Shown: in pieces, positions 55,211 through 64,000 of the stretch
How positions within the stretch are numbered: position 1 is the stretch's first letter
Layout of the letters: every line of letters starts with the position of its first letter
From: Pseudeuparius sepicola
Taxonomy: Eukaryota; Arthropoda; Insecta; Coleoptera; Anthribidae
Assembly (NCBI GenBank): GCA_963920635.1
Contig: OY987300.1
Coordinates: forward strand, 56,317,415 to 56,381,414
Reading direction: 5' to 3'
Length of the DNA: 64,000 nucleotides
Program-made: the position numbers and the translations under genes
The notes under the pieces: generated by a model
The model's database searches: none
Seen by the model: only the letters and a program-made list of their open reading frames with translations
What the model was told of the DNA's origin: nothing

Positions 55211-55409
55211 GTTCAGAAATTCACTCACTGGGCAGGAATACCTATTACTCAGCTCGCCAATTCATAGCAAAATCGCATTCTAACCTTTCACTAATTTTTA
55301 GGCGTAACTCCTAGCCCTTATGTACTTAAAAGTTATAGAGTTTTTTTAGAAAACCTATAGAAGCATTACAGGGGAAACAATAAAACATTGAGAAAAATGG
55401 GGCCCCGGG

Positions 55410-56135
55410 GGGCCCAGACCAACAAAGTTGTAACGGAAAATGCCTCCAATTACATTGGGCTTCGCTGAATCCGATAAACATCATAAATCTTCATCATAAA
55501 TCTTCATCTTCATAAGCTTCGGCGAACGAGCTTAGGTCCACTTAGGGTCACCCACATTAAAATCGCGTTTTTTGGCTTTGAGCTCGTGACGGATCTTCAT
55601 TCTATCGCTTTTCAGGTGCAGTTTCCTTTTTCATGAACCAGCTGAAACCTTCTTTCATGTTATGTTCCAGGTGGATTGTGGATTTTCTGGTCAGCCGATT
55701 ATAATATCAATAGGAAGACGTAGCTCTCCGCCAAAAATCAGCCTCAAAGGAGATTTTCGGTAGATTTATGCACCGGCAGAACGGTATGACAGGAAAAGTA
55801 GTATGCAGGTGTCCCAGTTATTTTGCCCAGAAGGTTCAATACCATTTTTAGATTATGTTCCCAGGCTCCTATTAAACTGTACCACCATACCGTAGGTCTG
55901 CGGTTGAACGAGAGCTGTTCGATATCCCCCAGAAGCTGGTCTAGATTTCTGAGAACCTCTGATTCAAAATTGCGACCTTGGTCAGAGTGCAGGTTTCTCG
56001 TTAACACCAAACCGACATATCCAAATTTGGACCAGAACGTCCGCAGATTTAGTGGCTTCCTGTTTGGGAATAGGGTAAGCTTCTGGCCACTTGCTGAGAT
56101 AATCCATGGAAACTAAAAATATCTGCTTTATAGAT
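55410..56135 (-). pseudogene. Ty3/gypsy integrase remnant (second element)
   Basis: On the minus strand: VSMDYLSKWPEAYPIPKQEA, VLVQIWICRFGV, then in another frame LHSDQGRNFESEVLRNLDQL. These are the integrase core blocks with WPEA and the DQG.NF segment that carries the second catalytic Asp. Further on, LKAKKRDFNVGD and YRIQRS match the C-terminal part of gypsy integrases. At least two frameshifts are present. It is better preserved than, and different from, the integrase near 37600, so it comes from another family. No LTR was found. Confidence 0.82.
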
Positions 56136-56139
56136 ATTT

Positions 56140-57185
56140 TTGCTTAGCATAGTAAAAAAACTACATCCTTCTTATATAGGTACTTTTTTAAATCCATTTC
56201 ACATGAATACTGAAACAATATAATACATAGACATAGGCACTTTTTACTTGGCCCAAAAAAAAACATTTAAAACGACGTGTCACTCTCAGTGTGCAAATTC
56301 ACCCCGTTACGTCGAAAATACTGTCTATGCTAACACCTGTATGCACTATTTTTTGCTCAAACTTGAGTTTTCCCGCCATTTGGAATTCGGCACGACCCTG
56401 TGCGACACCGTCGCAATGACAAGGCCCGGCAGCTGAAAGCGATGAATCATCCAAGGGAGGTGGGCCTAAGGCGCCAAATTCAAATTTCAAGATGTCAACT
56501 TAGTAAAAAAACACTTTAAAATGATTGTTTACATATTATATAGCTCATGGTTTTACAACACGGAGAGAGTGAAAGTCACATTTTCAAGGGCTTTTGTGTG
56601 ATTTAGATATCTACCGGTAAAATTTTCGTAAGTGCCATTTATTTATTATTTGCGTACAACTAAATTCGAATGAATAAAACCATAAACTTCCTTATTTCAA
56701 GGTGGTTACGTTTAATCACGTAAAATTGTTAGGTATAACACTCTCCAACAGTCCAAACCAAAACCCAGGAAGACTGTGTAGGAACACAGTGTGATGGCCT
56801 TAACCCACTTTTCCCTTAAAATGGCGTCTTTAGGGAGGAAAAAGCGGACACTATAGGACCGCCTTTGTAGTTTCCCTTGCAGTTGGAAACGGAACACGTC
56901 TACGGCATGATTTAAATAAGTCCGAAACTATAGACATAACCTAAAACCTATAAACTAAAATTGAATTTTAATCAATTTATTCTGGGCCACTACTGTTTTA
57001 CCAACCTTATTAATAAAAATGCACGTCCTATATTACTAAAAAACACAGTCCAACACACAATAAACACAACAAACATTCTTTAAAATAGGAAAATCGCCAG
57101 GCAAGTAAACGTAAACAACTATAAAAAGCTACCTCCCTGTGATGACGTAGTGACGTTTCGCGTCGCCAGCTGGCAGGCCTTTATC
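56140..57185. other. No supported gene
   Basis: A mixed-composition stretch. A short GC-richer patch at 56370-56470 has chance frames on both strands. No repeat partner was recognised. Confidence 0.4.
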
Positions 57186-57199
57186 ATTGCGACGGTGCC

Positions 57200-57798
57200 G
57201 CCCTGTGTCGTAGCTATCTTGCTGGAACGAACAATATCTCTTATCTGATCGCGTTCCGCCTCACTTCCCAATCTGGGGGTTTATCCCCGCAGCGAGCTGG
57301 GAATTGCACCCGGCGTCACCAGCAGGGTTCTGATGTCCCTCGTCGCTCCCACCCCTAGAGGGGGCAGATAGGCGCGCACCTTCCTCCCGTTCAGTTCATT
57401 TAACGAGGATAATGGCCGTCTGGATGGGGACCGATGCTGGCGGCGTCCGCGATAACTCTGACCATTGAGTGAGGATTAATAAGAGGCGCAACGCCCACAT
57501 AAAATTGCGAGCCGGTTTTCGTGTGCTTACCCTGAAGCACCCCGTTGCCGCCAGTCGCTATAGTCGCCTAGCGACCACGGATTTTTACAACTTGTTTATG
57601 TTTTCGAGAACACCTATCCCTCTACAACGGGCTAACGGTACAATTTTATATATTTTTTATTTTACTAGAAGGATATGTATTTTTTTGTCTCGGACGCTTT
57701 TTATCTCGGACGCTTTTCGGACCGCGTTTTCGGCTACGCTGCATCCCGTAAGGTTGCGCCTCTTATTATTCCTCACTCAACGCTCTGACGTCGCGTGA
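57200..57798 (+). repeat. GC-rich repeat family G (copy 1), interrupted by an insertion
   Basis: Matches 62129-62402 through GTAGCTATCTTGC, GATCGCGTTCCGCCTCACTT, GGGAATTGCACCCGG, GGCAGATAGGCGCGCACCTT and GATAATGGCCGTCTGGATGG. The match stops at 57462 and resumes at 57783 with CTCTGACGTCGCGTGAATG, because a 320-bp element is inserted. The unit does not code. It could be a transposon fragment or a duplicated unique region. Confidence 0.85.
57463..57782. mobile_element. Inserted inverted-terminal element, 320 bp, 7-bp target duplication
   Basis: Terminal inverted repeats of about 30 bp start CATTGAGTGAGG and (inverse of the right end) CGTTGAGTGAGG, then continue through AATAAGAGGCGCAAC. CTCTGAC is duplicated at 57456-57462 and 57783-57789. 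The other copy of the surrounding repeat (62129-62402) has a single CTGTGAC at the same place, giving an empty-site comparison. The 109-codon frame across it shows no known domain. A 7-bp duplication is unusual; superfamily not assigned. Confidence 0.88.
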
Positions 57799-57955
57799 AT
57801 GATCTTTCTTGTTGTTTGTTGGAGTTTTTGGTTTTGGCGCCGCAGTTAATTATTTCTCCGAAACAATAAAGTATGCAAAACTAGGGAAGGTATGAAATTT
57901 TTAGCAAATATAAAAAATAATTTTGGTAGTTTGTGAGTAATCTTCAAAACATATA

Positions 57956-58306
57956 CAGGGTGGTCACTTTTTCGATGCTCACCGTCGGGATATCGTAAAC
58001 GGTAACTCAAAATCTAGCAGCTCTAGCAAATTTTTGAGTCGACTAGTGAAAATAGCGTGTCTGAGAACATAAGAATATAAAATTTCGCCAAGTTGGGTGT
58101 TCTAATAAAAAAGATATGAGCTATTTCCGGAATCGGCGGTTTTCAGTTTTTTCAGAATATTTCAGAAACGGACTGAGCTATCTTCGATTTCTTTTCAGAT
58201 AATGAATGAGGACTAAAATGCGCAGCTTTTCTCTAAACCAACTACCCTTCTATCTTTTACGGTTTCCGAAATCCCAATGGTGAGCATTGAAAAAGTGACC
58301 ACCGTG
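57956..58306. mobile_element. TA-flanked inverted-terminal element, 351 bp
   Basis: Starts CAGGGTGGTCACTTTTTCGA and ends with the inverse of CACGGTGGTCACTTTTTCAA, with TA at 57954-57955 and 58307-58308. A second inverted pair, GATATCGTAAACGG / GGTTTCCGAAATCCC-type, lies inside. Non-autonomous, mariner-like ends. Confidence 0.82.
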
Positions 58307-58509
58307 TATTGTTTTGTTACTAAAAACGATAAACCGCAACAAAATAGAAAAGACAGGAAGTAATAGTAATAATAAAAATATATTGCGTGTTGTGTGGGTT
58401 TGGAACCATTGACTAACGGGCGCTCTGATCTGCTGTAGGCTAACTTGTCTAGCTGTCAATTGTTTCATATACGTTACTCTTACTTGACACTGGGCGTTAT
58501 TTTTTTCTT

Positions 58510-58994
58510 CAGGGACCGGCAGAAAGTTGAACACAAAAATTTTGTATTTTTAAACTCTGATTTCGATTAATTTAAATTTCTAGCTGCTAATCGAACAAAA
58601 TTTAAGTTTAGTAGCAAATTAATGTGTTATCCGATGATAAGTTGCGCTTGCTGTATTTTGTTTTTATGTAATACACAGGGTGGTCGAAAAAAAAATACAA
58701 AAAAGTTAAAAAAATTTTGACTAGGTCGCTGTGACTTTAAATCTGAGATCCACCTTTGATTCCAAACAACTTTTGTAAGTAACTTATTATCGTATTTTAA
58801 AAAATAAGGGTACTTTACTCTTGAGTTATTTTGACATTTTTGAATCTACCTCGTATCCAAAAAGAGATATTTAAATTTTGATATGTGCGTTTTGAGTCTC
58901 AAATGATGCACCAACTTTTATCAAGAATAAAATTTTCTGAGAAATTAATGATAAAAAAGTTTTCCATTTGTGTCCAACTTTCTGCCGGTCACTG
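58510..58994. mobile_element. Inverted-terminal element, 485 bp, with nested end
   Basis: Left end CAGGGACCGGCAGAAAGTTG and right end the inverse of CAGTGACCGGCAGAAAGTTG. TA follows the right end (58995-58996), but TT precedes the left. An internal CACAGGGTGGTCG near 58674 looks like the start of another element inserted within. Non-coding. Confidence 0.7.
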
Positions 58995-59050
58995 TATAAT
59001 TCGTATTTATTTTTAATCATAGTCAGTTGATAATTTAGTATAGATACATA

Positions 59051-59941
59051 CAATGTGAACCACTTCAAACCGGAACACCCCCATAAAATTTGTAGGTATT
59101 TATCATCCGATTTTGATCGCGTTTTTTTAATGATAGGTCATCAAAAACTGTACTTTATGGTAAAAGTAACATTTCATTTTAAAAAACCAAGGCCTACTGC
59201 GCCATATTTTTGGGTCTAAATTGGGCAAATCTGTTTGGCCATATTTTTTTAAAAATTCTGACTACACCATTGGATTGGGAATCCCTTAAAACGGGTTTGT
59301 ACCAAATTTTGTTAAAAAATATGGAACAATAAGAATTCTAGAAACCAATGAAAATCGCTATTTAAGTACCTATTGTACCTACATACTCGTTTAAATCAAG
59401 TTGCATGGTGATTGAAAACATTTGAAACTGTAACTTGCTTATTACAAATAGGTATATATACTTAAGTACCTAAATTCAAAAAAAGTAAAGAAAAAGGATA
59501 TTAGTTTTTTTTATACTAATACACTATTTTACTTATACAAAAAGAAAAGAAAAGATCCATATTTTTGAGGAAAATACATTAGGAATAGCCTTCTGGTTAC
59601 ATTTAATTGAAAAAAAATATATATACATTTTCTTAATAAGGAAAAATATTTTTGAAAAATTATAGTTTTCATTTTATTTGTTTGCTCAAAGGTCTAAAAT
59701 AATTGCATTCTAAATATCTTTTTCAAATAACTTTTGTGATACCTCGTCATTGAACCTCATGTACTTTTCTTAGCTTAATGATAGTTTTTATTTTGAAATT
59801 GCCGCCATATTGGTGGTGATTCGACATAATGTCAAAATCGATTCTAAGGTTATTAGACATGCAGAAAAGATTCCCCAGAATAAGTTATTATTGCAACAAT
59901 AAAAAAAATCCTATTTGTTGCGAACTCTTTGGGCCACACTG
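59051..59941. mobile_element. TA-flanked element with degenerate terminal repeats, 891 bp
   Basis: Left end CAATGTGAACCACTTCAAAC and right end the inverse of CAGTGTGGCCCAAAGAGTTC, flanked by TA (59049-59050 and 59942-59943). Only about 15 terminal bases are clearly related, so the pairing is less sure than for the others. The interior is AT-rich and non-coding. Confidence 0.5.
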
Positions 59942-59949
59942 TATAAGAA

Positions 59950-60830
59950 AAATACCACAATGTATTCCATTTATTTTATACTTTTTTCTTGGTCGCCTTT
60001 GATCCTAAATAAAATCGAGTTTTTCTCCAAAAATTTGTTGATGAAGCCCCAACATAATAATATATTTTTGAAAACAGAATCTAGATATATCAACTCTGAA
60101 TAGACCTACAAACTATTTTCTTTAGTTGTATTGTAATCCCATCCGCGGTAAGTATGTCGTTTCTAACAATAATGGTCATTTTTGTTAGAAAATAAATATT
60201 AAAATAAGTATCTACTCACCCGTACCGTTATTTTCACTCATCTGTGTAGTTATAAAAGGAATGCATAGAGTTACGTTATCTTTTTGGTATAACAATTATA
60301 ATAAGAGAACAATTATTCAAGTAAGTACCTACCTCTGGAAATTGTGTCGCAGTTGTCTATATGCTGTGATGTTTCTCCTCATTGTAGTTCAGATTGTATA
60401 CATATAATATATTTTCCTTTACCAGACCGGGAGATGTTTAACTTTCTCTGGTATGATGCTTGATTGAACACCGACAAATGTGCCGAGGCTAGTATGGAAT
60501 TCCTATTGCTCCTCTTATTTGTGTCTTCGACGTCGATGACTGATAATGTGATGTTATCCAATTCTGCAATAAGAACAAAATTTGTATTACTGCTAATTTT
60601 GATTTGAGTGTATGCATCCCTTTTGACACACTGGGCTTGAACTGACCCAACTTGTCAGGGCGGATACTAAAATACGAATACTCTAGACCCCACCTGCAGA
60701 CATTTTTTTATCTACATTATAGAATTTTGCCAAGTCGTCCGGTATAATGGTACAAGGTATGATGAAAAGTCAATAAGTTGCTTGTTTAGAAGCAAGATAT
60801 AATAAAAGAAATTAACGCTGATATATGATT
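59950..60830. other. No supported gene
   Basis: AT-rich. A 60-codon minus frame near 60379-60561 (DVEDTNKRSNRNSILAS) has an acceptable composition but no known family. Bases at 60398-60560 could be an exon, but no clear splice pair was found. Confidence 0.35.
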
Positions 60831-60835
60831 ATATA

Positions 60836-61580
60836 CAGTGTCCTCCAAAAAGTTCGCAGCATAGGGGGATAGAACCAATTGATTTTATTTGACAGTTGTT
60901 TTTATCAAACTGTCAAATAAAAACAATATCGATGAATATAAAATTAAACTGAAAGGTAATAATGATTTGTTCCGAAAAAGTCCTGAATTTTAGTTAGATA
61001 CGTGAAATAGTTTGATGATATTTTAATTTATTATTATTTTGGCATCAATTTAGAATTGTAAAACCTAATGTAACTAAATTTATATCCTAAATGCTAGAGG
61101 GTACATCAACTTTGCAGCAAACAACAGAATTTTAGAGCGTTAATATCATTTTCTTTTGAAAAAGACACATTTTTATCGGTAATTAGTAATAAAAAGTTAA
61201 TAGAATGATGAAGCTAGTGATACAAAATAGTTTTTATGAAGTTACAAGATTTAAAAATTTTCAGAAATTTTATAAATATTAAAAATTGGCAAAAAAATAA
61301 ATCTTTTAGTAGGGCGTTCAAATTTGGTACACGTACGTAAAATTGAAAAAGAAACAACTTTTTCAAGTAAAACTTTTTGATATTTTAACAAATAAACCCA
61401 TTTTCAGCGATATATTTTTTTAAATGTCATTTTTGACAGATAACGAAAGTCACGTGACCACGTTTGAGTGGCTCGTTTTTCATCTTTTTTAAAGCAAAAG
61501 GTAACCCCAAAACATAAATTTCAAAAAAGTCATTAATTAAAAATTTTCCCCCTATGCTGCGAACTTTTTGGAGGACACTG
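60836..61580. mobile_element. TA-flanked inverted-terminal element, 745 bp
   Basis: Both ends carry about 33 identical bases starting CAGTGTCCTCCAAAAAGTTC and continuing GCAGCATAGGGGG. TA lies at 60834-60835 and 61581-61582. A 17-bp perfect hairpin (TTTGACAGTTG/CAACTGTCAAA type, near 60888-60930) sits just inside the left end. No transposase frame. It fits a Tc1/mariner-type non-autonomous element. Confidence 0.88.
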
Positions 61581-61827
61581 TAGGTACTGCTTTGCGAGAA
61601 TTTTATCTTGCTTCTCGTAATAAACAAAATTTCACTATCTTCACCATCTTAGAAAACTCACTTTCTGTCAATTGAATAGCTTTAAGAACAGAACAGGAGT
61701 TTTTTAATATATGTCTCCTGACATTCCTGACAGCTGCCTACTAATAAATTGACCGATAATCAAGAAAGATGTTTTTGTGGCGCACCAGGTAGGTAAAGGA
61801 TTACCAGTTGAAAAAATATACTCCCCA

Positions 61828-61902
61828 AGCGGGCCGGGACTCGAACCCGGGACTCCTATAACTCCTAGGCACTTTGAACCATCGAAGCCACCGGCTTAGT
61901 GG
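61828..61902 (-). repeat. tRNA-derived SINE head
   Basis: On the minus strand, TCCCGGGTTCGAGTCCCGG is a perfect tRNA T-arm and Pol III B-box. About 50 bp upstream, GTGGCTTCGATGGTTCAAAG stands in for an A-box. No cloverleaf with a sound anticodon arm can be drawn between them, so this is a tRNA-derived SINE or tRNA pseudogene rather than a gene. The 3' body of the SINE, expected at lower coordinates, was not delimited. Confidence 0.6.
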
Positions 61903-62128
61903 TACTTAATTAGTAGGTAGTGGTAAGTAGGGGTTAGATGTAGCATCGTTTTTGCGCTAAGGCGCTAAATGGGTCAAACTGTTCCTTTAGACACCCTATT
62001 TAATCTTCTATAAAACAATATCCCATATCTTCGTCCATTTTCCACGGACAGAGGCCGGGCGTCTAAAAATGATCACCCCGTACATCAAATCGACAAGTTC
62101 TCCACTTGAAACTGAGCCCGTCCCTGTG

Positions 62129-62402
62129 CCGTAGCTATCTTGCAGGCACGAACAATATCTCTTATCTGATCGCGTTCCGCCTCACTTCCCAATTTGGGGG
62201 GGGGGGGCTTTATCCGAGCAGCGAGCTGGGAATTGCACCCGGGGCGGCCGATGGTGCCCCGGCGCCCTTCGTCGCTGCCACCCCTAGCGGGGGCAGATAG
62301 GCGCGCACCTTCCATCCGTGCAGTTCATTTAACGCGGATAATGGCCGTCTGGATGGGGACCGACGCCGGCGGCGTCCGCGATAACTGTGACGTCGCGTGA
62401 AT
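62129..62402 (+). repeat. GC-rich repeat family G (copy 2, uninterrupted)
   Basis: The counterpart of 57200-57798 without the 320-bp insertion. It has a G run of about 13 at 62194-62206 where copy 1 has five. The two copies are about 5 kb apart in the same orientation. The 64-96-codon frames on both strands follow the GC-rich composition and carry no domain. Confidence 0.85.
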
Positions 62403-62409
62403 GGTGGTG

Positions 62410-62885
62410 GGCTATGGGGATTGGGGAGCCCGTCCCGTTGTTTATTTTGCGAAAAACGATAGCTACATTTTCGCTTTTGTTGACGTAAATAGTTTTGCAC
62501 TACCTATATTGTTGTTCACCAAATTAACGAACGACTATTGAGATGAGAAAATACGAATGTTGTCAGACTTTCAACTTAAAAAGTTTATACTTATAACAAA
62601 ATGGGCTCTTATATTTGGTCGCCAGGTAATTTTACTTTTTTTTATAGAACCAGAAAATGAGTGTTGAAGATGGAGTCCAAATAAAACAAGACAAATAAAA
62701 AAATTACAAGATTTTTACAAATGTTAAACTTATCGTTAAAAAGTTCGTAATATAAACTCGACTAGTTAGAACACTCGATACGTTAAAAATTCCTTGGAAC
62801 TTTTGACTACACCGTTTTGGAGATACCTCAACTTCGATGAAGGTTGATAGCCAGACAGCCACATACTTCACCCAGACTCCTTTGT
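62410..62885. other. Spacer before the LINE
   Basis: AT-rich; no gene, end or RNA was recognised. The phrase CACCAAATTAACGAACGACTAT at 62517 echoes CACCAAATTAGCGGACGACTAT near 45444, a trace of another dispersed repeat. Confidence 0.4.
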
Positions 62886-62894
62886 TATATAAAT

Positions 62895-64000
62895 AATAAA
62901 TAAATAAATACCCTCTTTATTTTCCAAAAAAAACGAACACACAAAGGTATTATGGAAAACGTCATATTATTATTATACACATTAAAAAATATACATTAAA
63001 AATATACATAGGTATACAAACATACACCAAGTGTAACATATTAAAAATACGAATAAAAAAAGAAGAAACCTATCAAAATACATCCTTTATTTTAAGAAAT
63101 TCACTTAGGCTATACACACTGTGTCTCAACAAATAGGATCTTAAGCGTCGTCGAAAAATATTTATGTCAGGTGAGCCTACAATCTCCAAATTCAATCTGT
63201 TGAAAAGTTTAGTACCTAGAAAGATTGGAGATTGACGCCCTATTCGGTAGCGGAAGAAAGGAGTTCGGAGCAAACCCTGGGTTCTCGTATTAAAACTGTG
63301 CACGTCAGAATTAGCCAGAAAATTATCTCTATTTTCAAATATGTAAGAACAAAGTTCAATAATCGGAAGTGAGGGGAGCGTCTGGATGTCAAGCTTCTTG
63401 AAAATATCTCTACAGGATTTTCTTGGAGAAGCACCCACAATACATCTTAATATTCTTTTTTGACATATGAAAACATCTTCAGCAAAAGAGGAAGATCCCC
63501 AAAAACATACGCCATATCTTAACCGTGATTCTATATGGGCATAGTAAACTGACACCAATTGAGTAACTGTTAAAACTTCTCTTAGGTTTCTAATTAGATA
63601 GCACATGGAATTAAGCTTTGTGACCAAATATTCACAGTGCAGCTTCCAGTTTAGGTTTTCATCTATAATAACACCAAGAAATTTAGTGGATCTAATTCTA
63701 TCAATGTTAGTACCATTTATACTTAGTTTATAATCTAAATTTGATTTATTATTATAATTGTGAAACGAAATATAATTTGTTTTTGAGCTGTTAATATATA
63801 GGGAGTTCAAACTGAACCATCTATACAACGAATCCAAATTAGTGTTTCCTCTAAATTCAAGTTCATTTTTATTTTTTGCCGAAACAACTATGGAAGAATC
63901 ATCCGCATATAATGAAAAACTGCAGTCAAGCTGTAATCCAACGTCATTTATGTACAAGATAAACAGTACAGGGCCCAAAATGGATCCTTGGGGCACTCCA
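62895..64000 (-). mobile_element. LINE (jockey/CR1-type), 3' part, cut by the window edge
   Basis: On the minus strand the reverse-transcriptase frame ends near 63073 and is followed by about 170 bp of AT-rich 3' UTR. The UTR ends with GGAAAATAAAGAGGG and a TATTTATTTATTTATT tail at about 62897-62920. An AATAAA signal beside an ATTT-type tail is a usual LINE 3' end. The 5' part lies beyond the right edge. Confidence 0.85.
63073..63996 (-). CDS. LINE reverse transcriptase, C-terminal 300 residues (partial, open)
   Basis: The open frame runs to the window edge. It starts within PQGSILGPVLFILYINDVGL, the block before the active site. The catalytic FSLYADDSSIVV follows at about residue 30, then FLGVIIDENLNWKLH (about 105-120) and IESRLRYGVCFWGSS. 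The C-terminal region NTRTQGLLRTPFF and LFNRLNLEI is typical of insect jockey/CR1-like ORF2 proteins. The listed Met is internal; the true start, endonuclease domain and fingers lie outside. The frame has no stop or shift over 307 codons, so this copy is young, the only such case in the window. Confidence 0.9.
   Translation of the reverse strand: MPQGSILGPVLFILYINDVGLQLDCSFSLYADDSSIVVSAKNKNELEFRGNTNLDSLYRWFSLNSLYINSSKTNYISFHNYNNKSNLDYKLSINGTNIDRIRSTKFLGVIIDENLNWKLHCEYLVTKLNSMCYLIRNLREVLTVTQLVSVYYAHIESRLRYGVCFWGSSSFAEDVFICQKRILRCIVGASPRKSCRDIFKKLDIQTLPSLPIIELCSYIFENRDNFLANSDVHSFNTRTQGLLRTPFFRYRIGRQSPIFLGTKLFNRLNLEIVGSPDINIFRRRLRSYLLRHSVYSLSEFLKIKDVF

Noticed and set aside
61828..61902. Functional tRNA gene
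   Set aside because: The T-arm is perfect, but no anticodon arm or acceptor stem can be paired.
62106..62500. Overlapping frames of 64-96 codons on both strands
   Set aside because: They follow the GC-rich repeat G; stop codons are rare by composition and no domain is present.

Overview
This window looks like AT-rich intergenic or intronic DNA from an arthropod, most likely an insect. It has no operon-like gene packing and no long host ORFs. It is full of eukaryotic transposon families common in insects: Tc1/mariner, hAT, piggyBac, Ty3/gypsy, Penelope-like and jockey/CR1-like LINE. Short TAGGTACCTA-type words recur throughout. I found no host protein-coding gene I can name, and most ORFs of 60-110 codons look like chance frames. 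The only long intact frame is the 3' part of a LINE reverse transcriptase running off the right edge.

Layout. 0.4-2.2 kb: a CpG-rich island, a block rich in TTTATG-type words and one short GC-rich candidate exon with splice sites; this is the best candidate for a host gene or promoter. 2.5-5.8 kb: a fold-back repeat, a non-autonomous hAT with an 8-bp target duplication, and two TA-flanked fold-back elements 6 bp apart. 7.4-7.7 kb: a LINE scrap. 10.1-15.5 kb: fold-back and dispersed repeats, including a young A-B-A duplication. 16.6-17.3 kb: a degenerate LTR-retrotransposon gag/protease. 17.7-18.1 kb: a CpG island. 18.3-19.0 kb: a hAT with a perfect 8-bp target duplication and a transposase remnant. 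22.2-23.5 kb and 28.5-29.4 kb: fold-backs carrying 3' pieces of mariner-type transposase genes. 24.0-26.1 kb: a TTAA-flanked fold-back abutting an internally deleted piggyBac. 36.7-40.2 kb: a decayed Ty3/gypsy element on the minus strand. 42.3-43.8 kb: nested fold-backs. 48.9-50.8 kb: a decayed Penelope-like element on the minus strand. 52.4-52.85 kb: a very long, almost perfect inverted repeat. 55.4-56.1 kb: a gypsy integrase remnant. 57.2-57.8 and 62.1-62.4 kb: two copies of a GC-rich repeat, one interrupted by a 320-bp inserted element with a 7-bp duplication. 58.0-61.6 kb: four inverted-terminal elements, three with clear TA flanks. 62.9-64.0 kb: the LINE.

The main theme is turnover of DNA transposons. 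At least seven elements share the design TA / CAgnGTG... long inverted arms ...CACnCTG / TA. Two of them hold transposase gene ends that match mariner-type proteins, which ties these fold-backs to that superfamily. The main unexplained signal is a hairpin followed by GAAAGCTTGG. It occurs downstream of the Penelope-like element and again, with a hammerhead-ribozyme-like CTGATGA box, in both arms of the 52.4-kb inverted repeat. GC-balanced islands at several positions may be host regulatory DNA, but only comparison with related species can test that.
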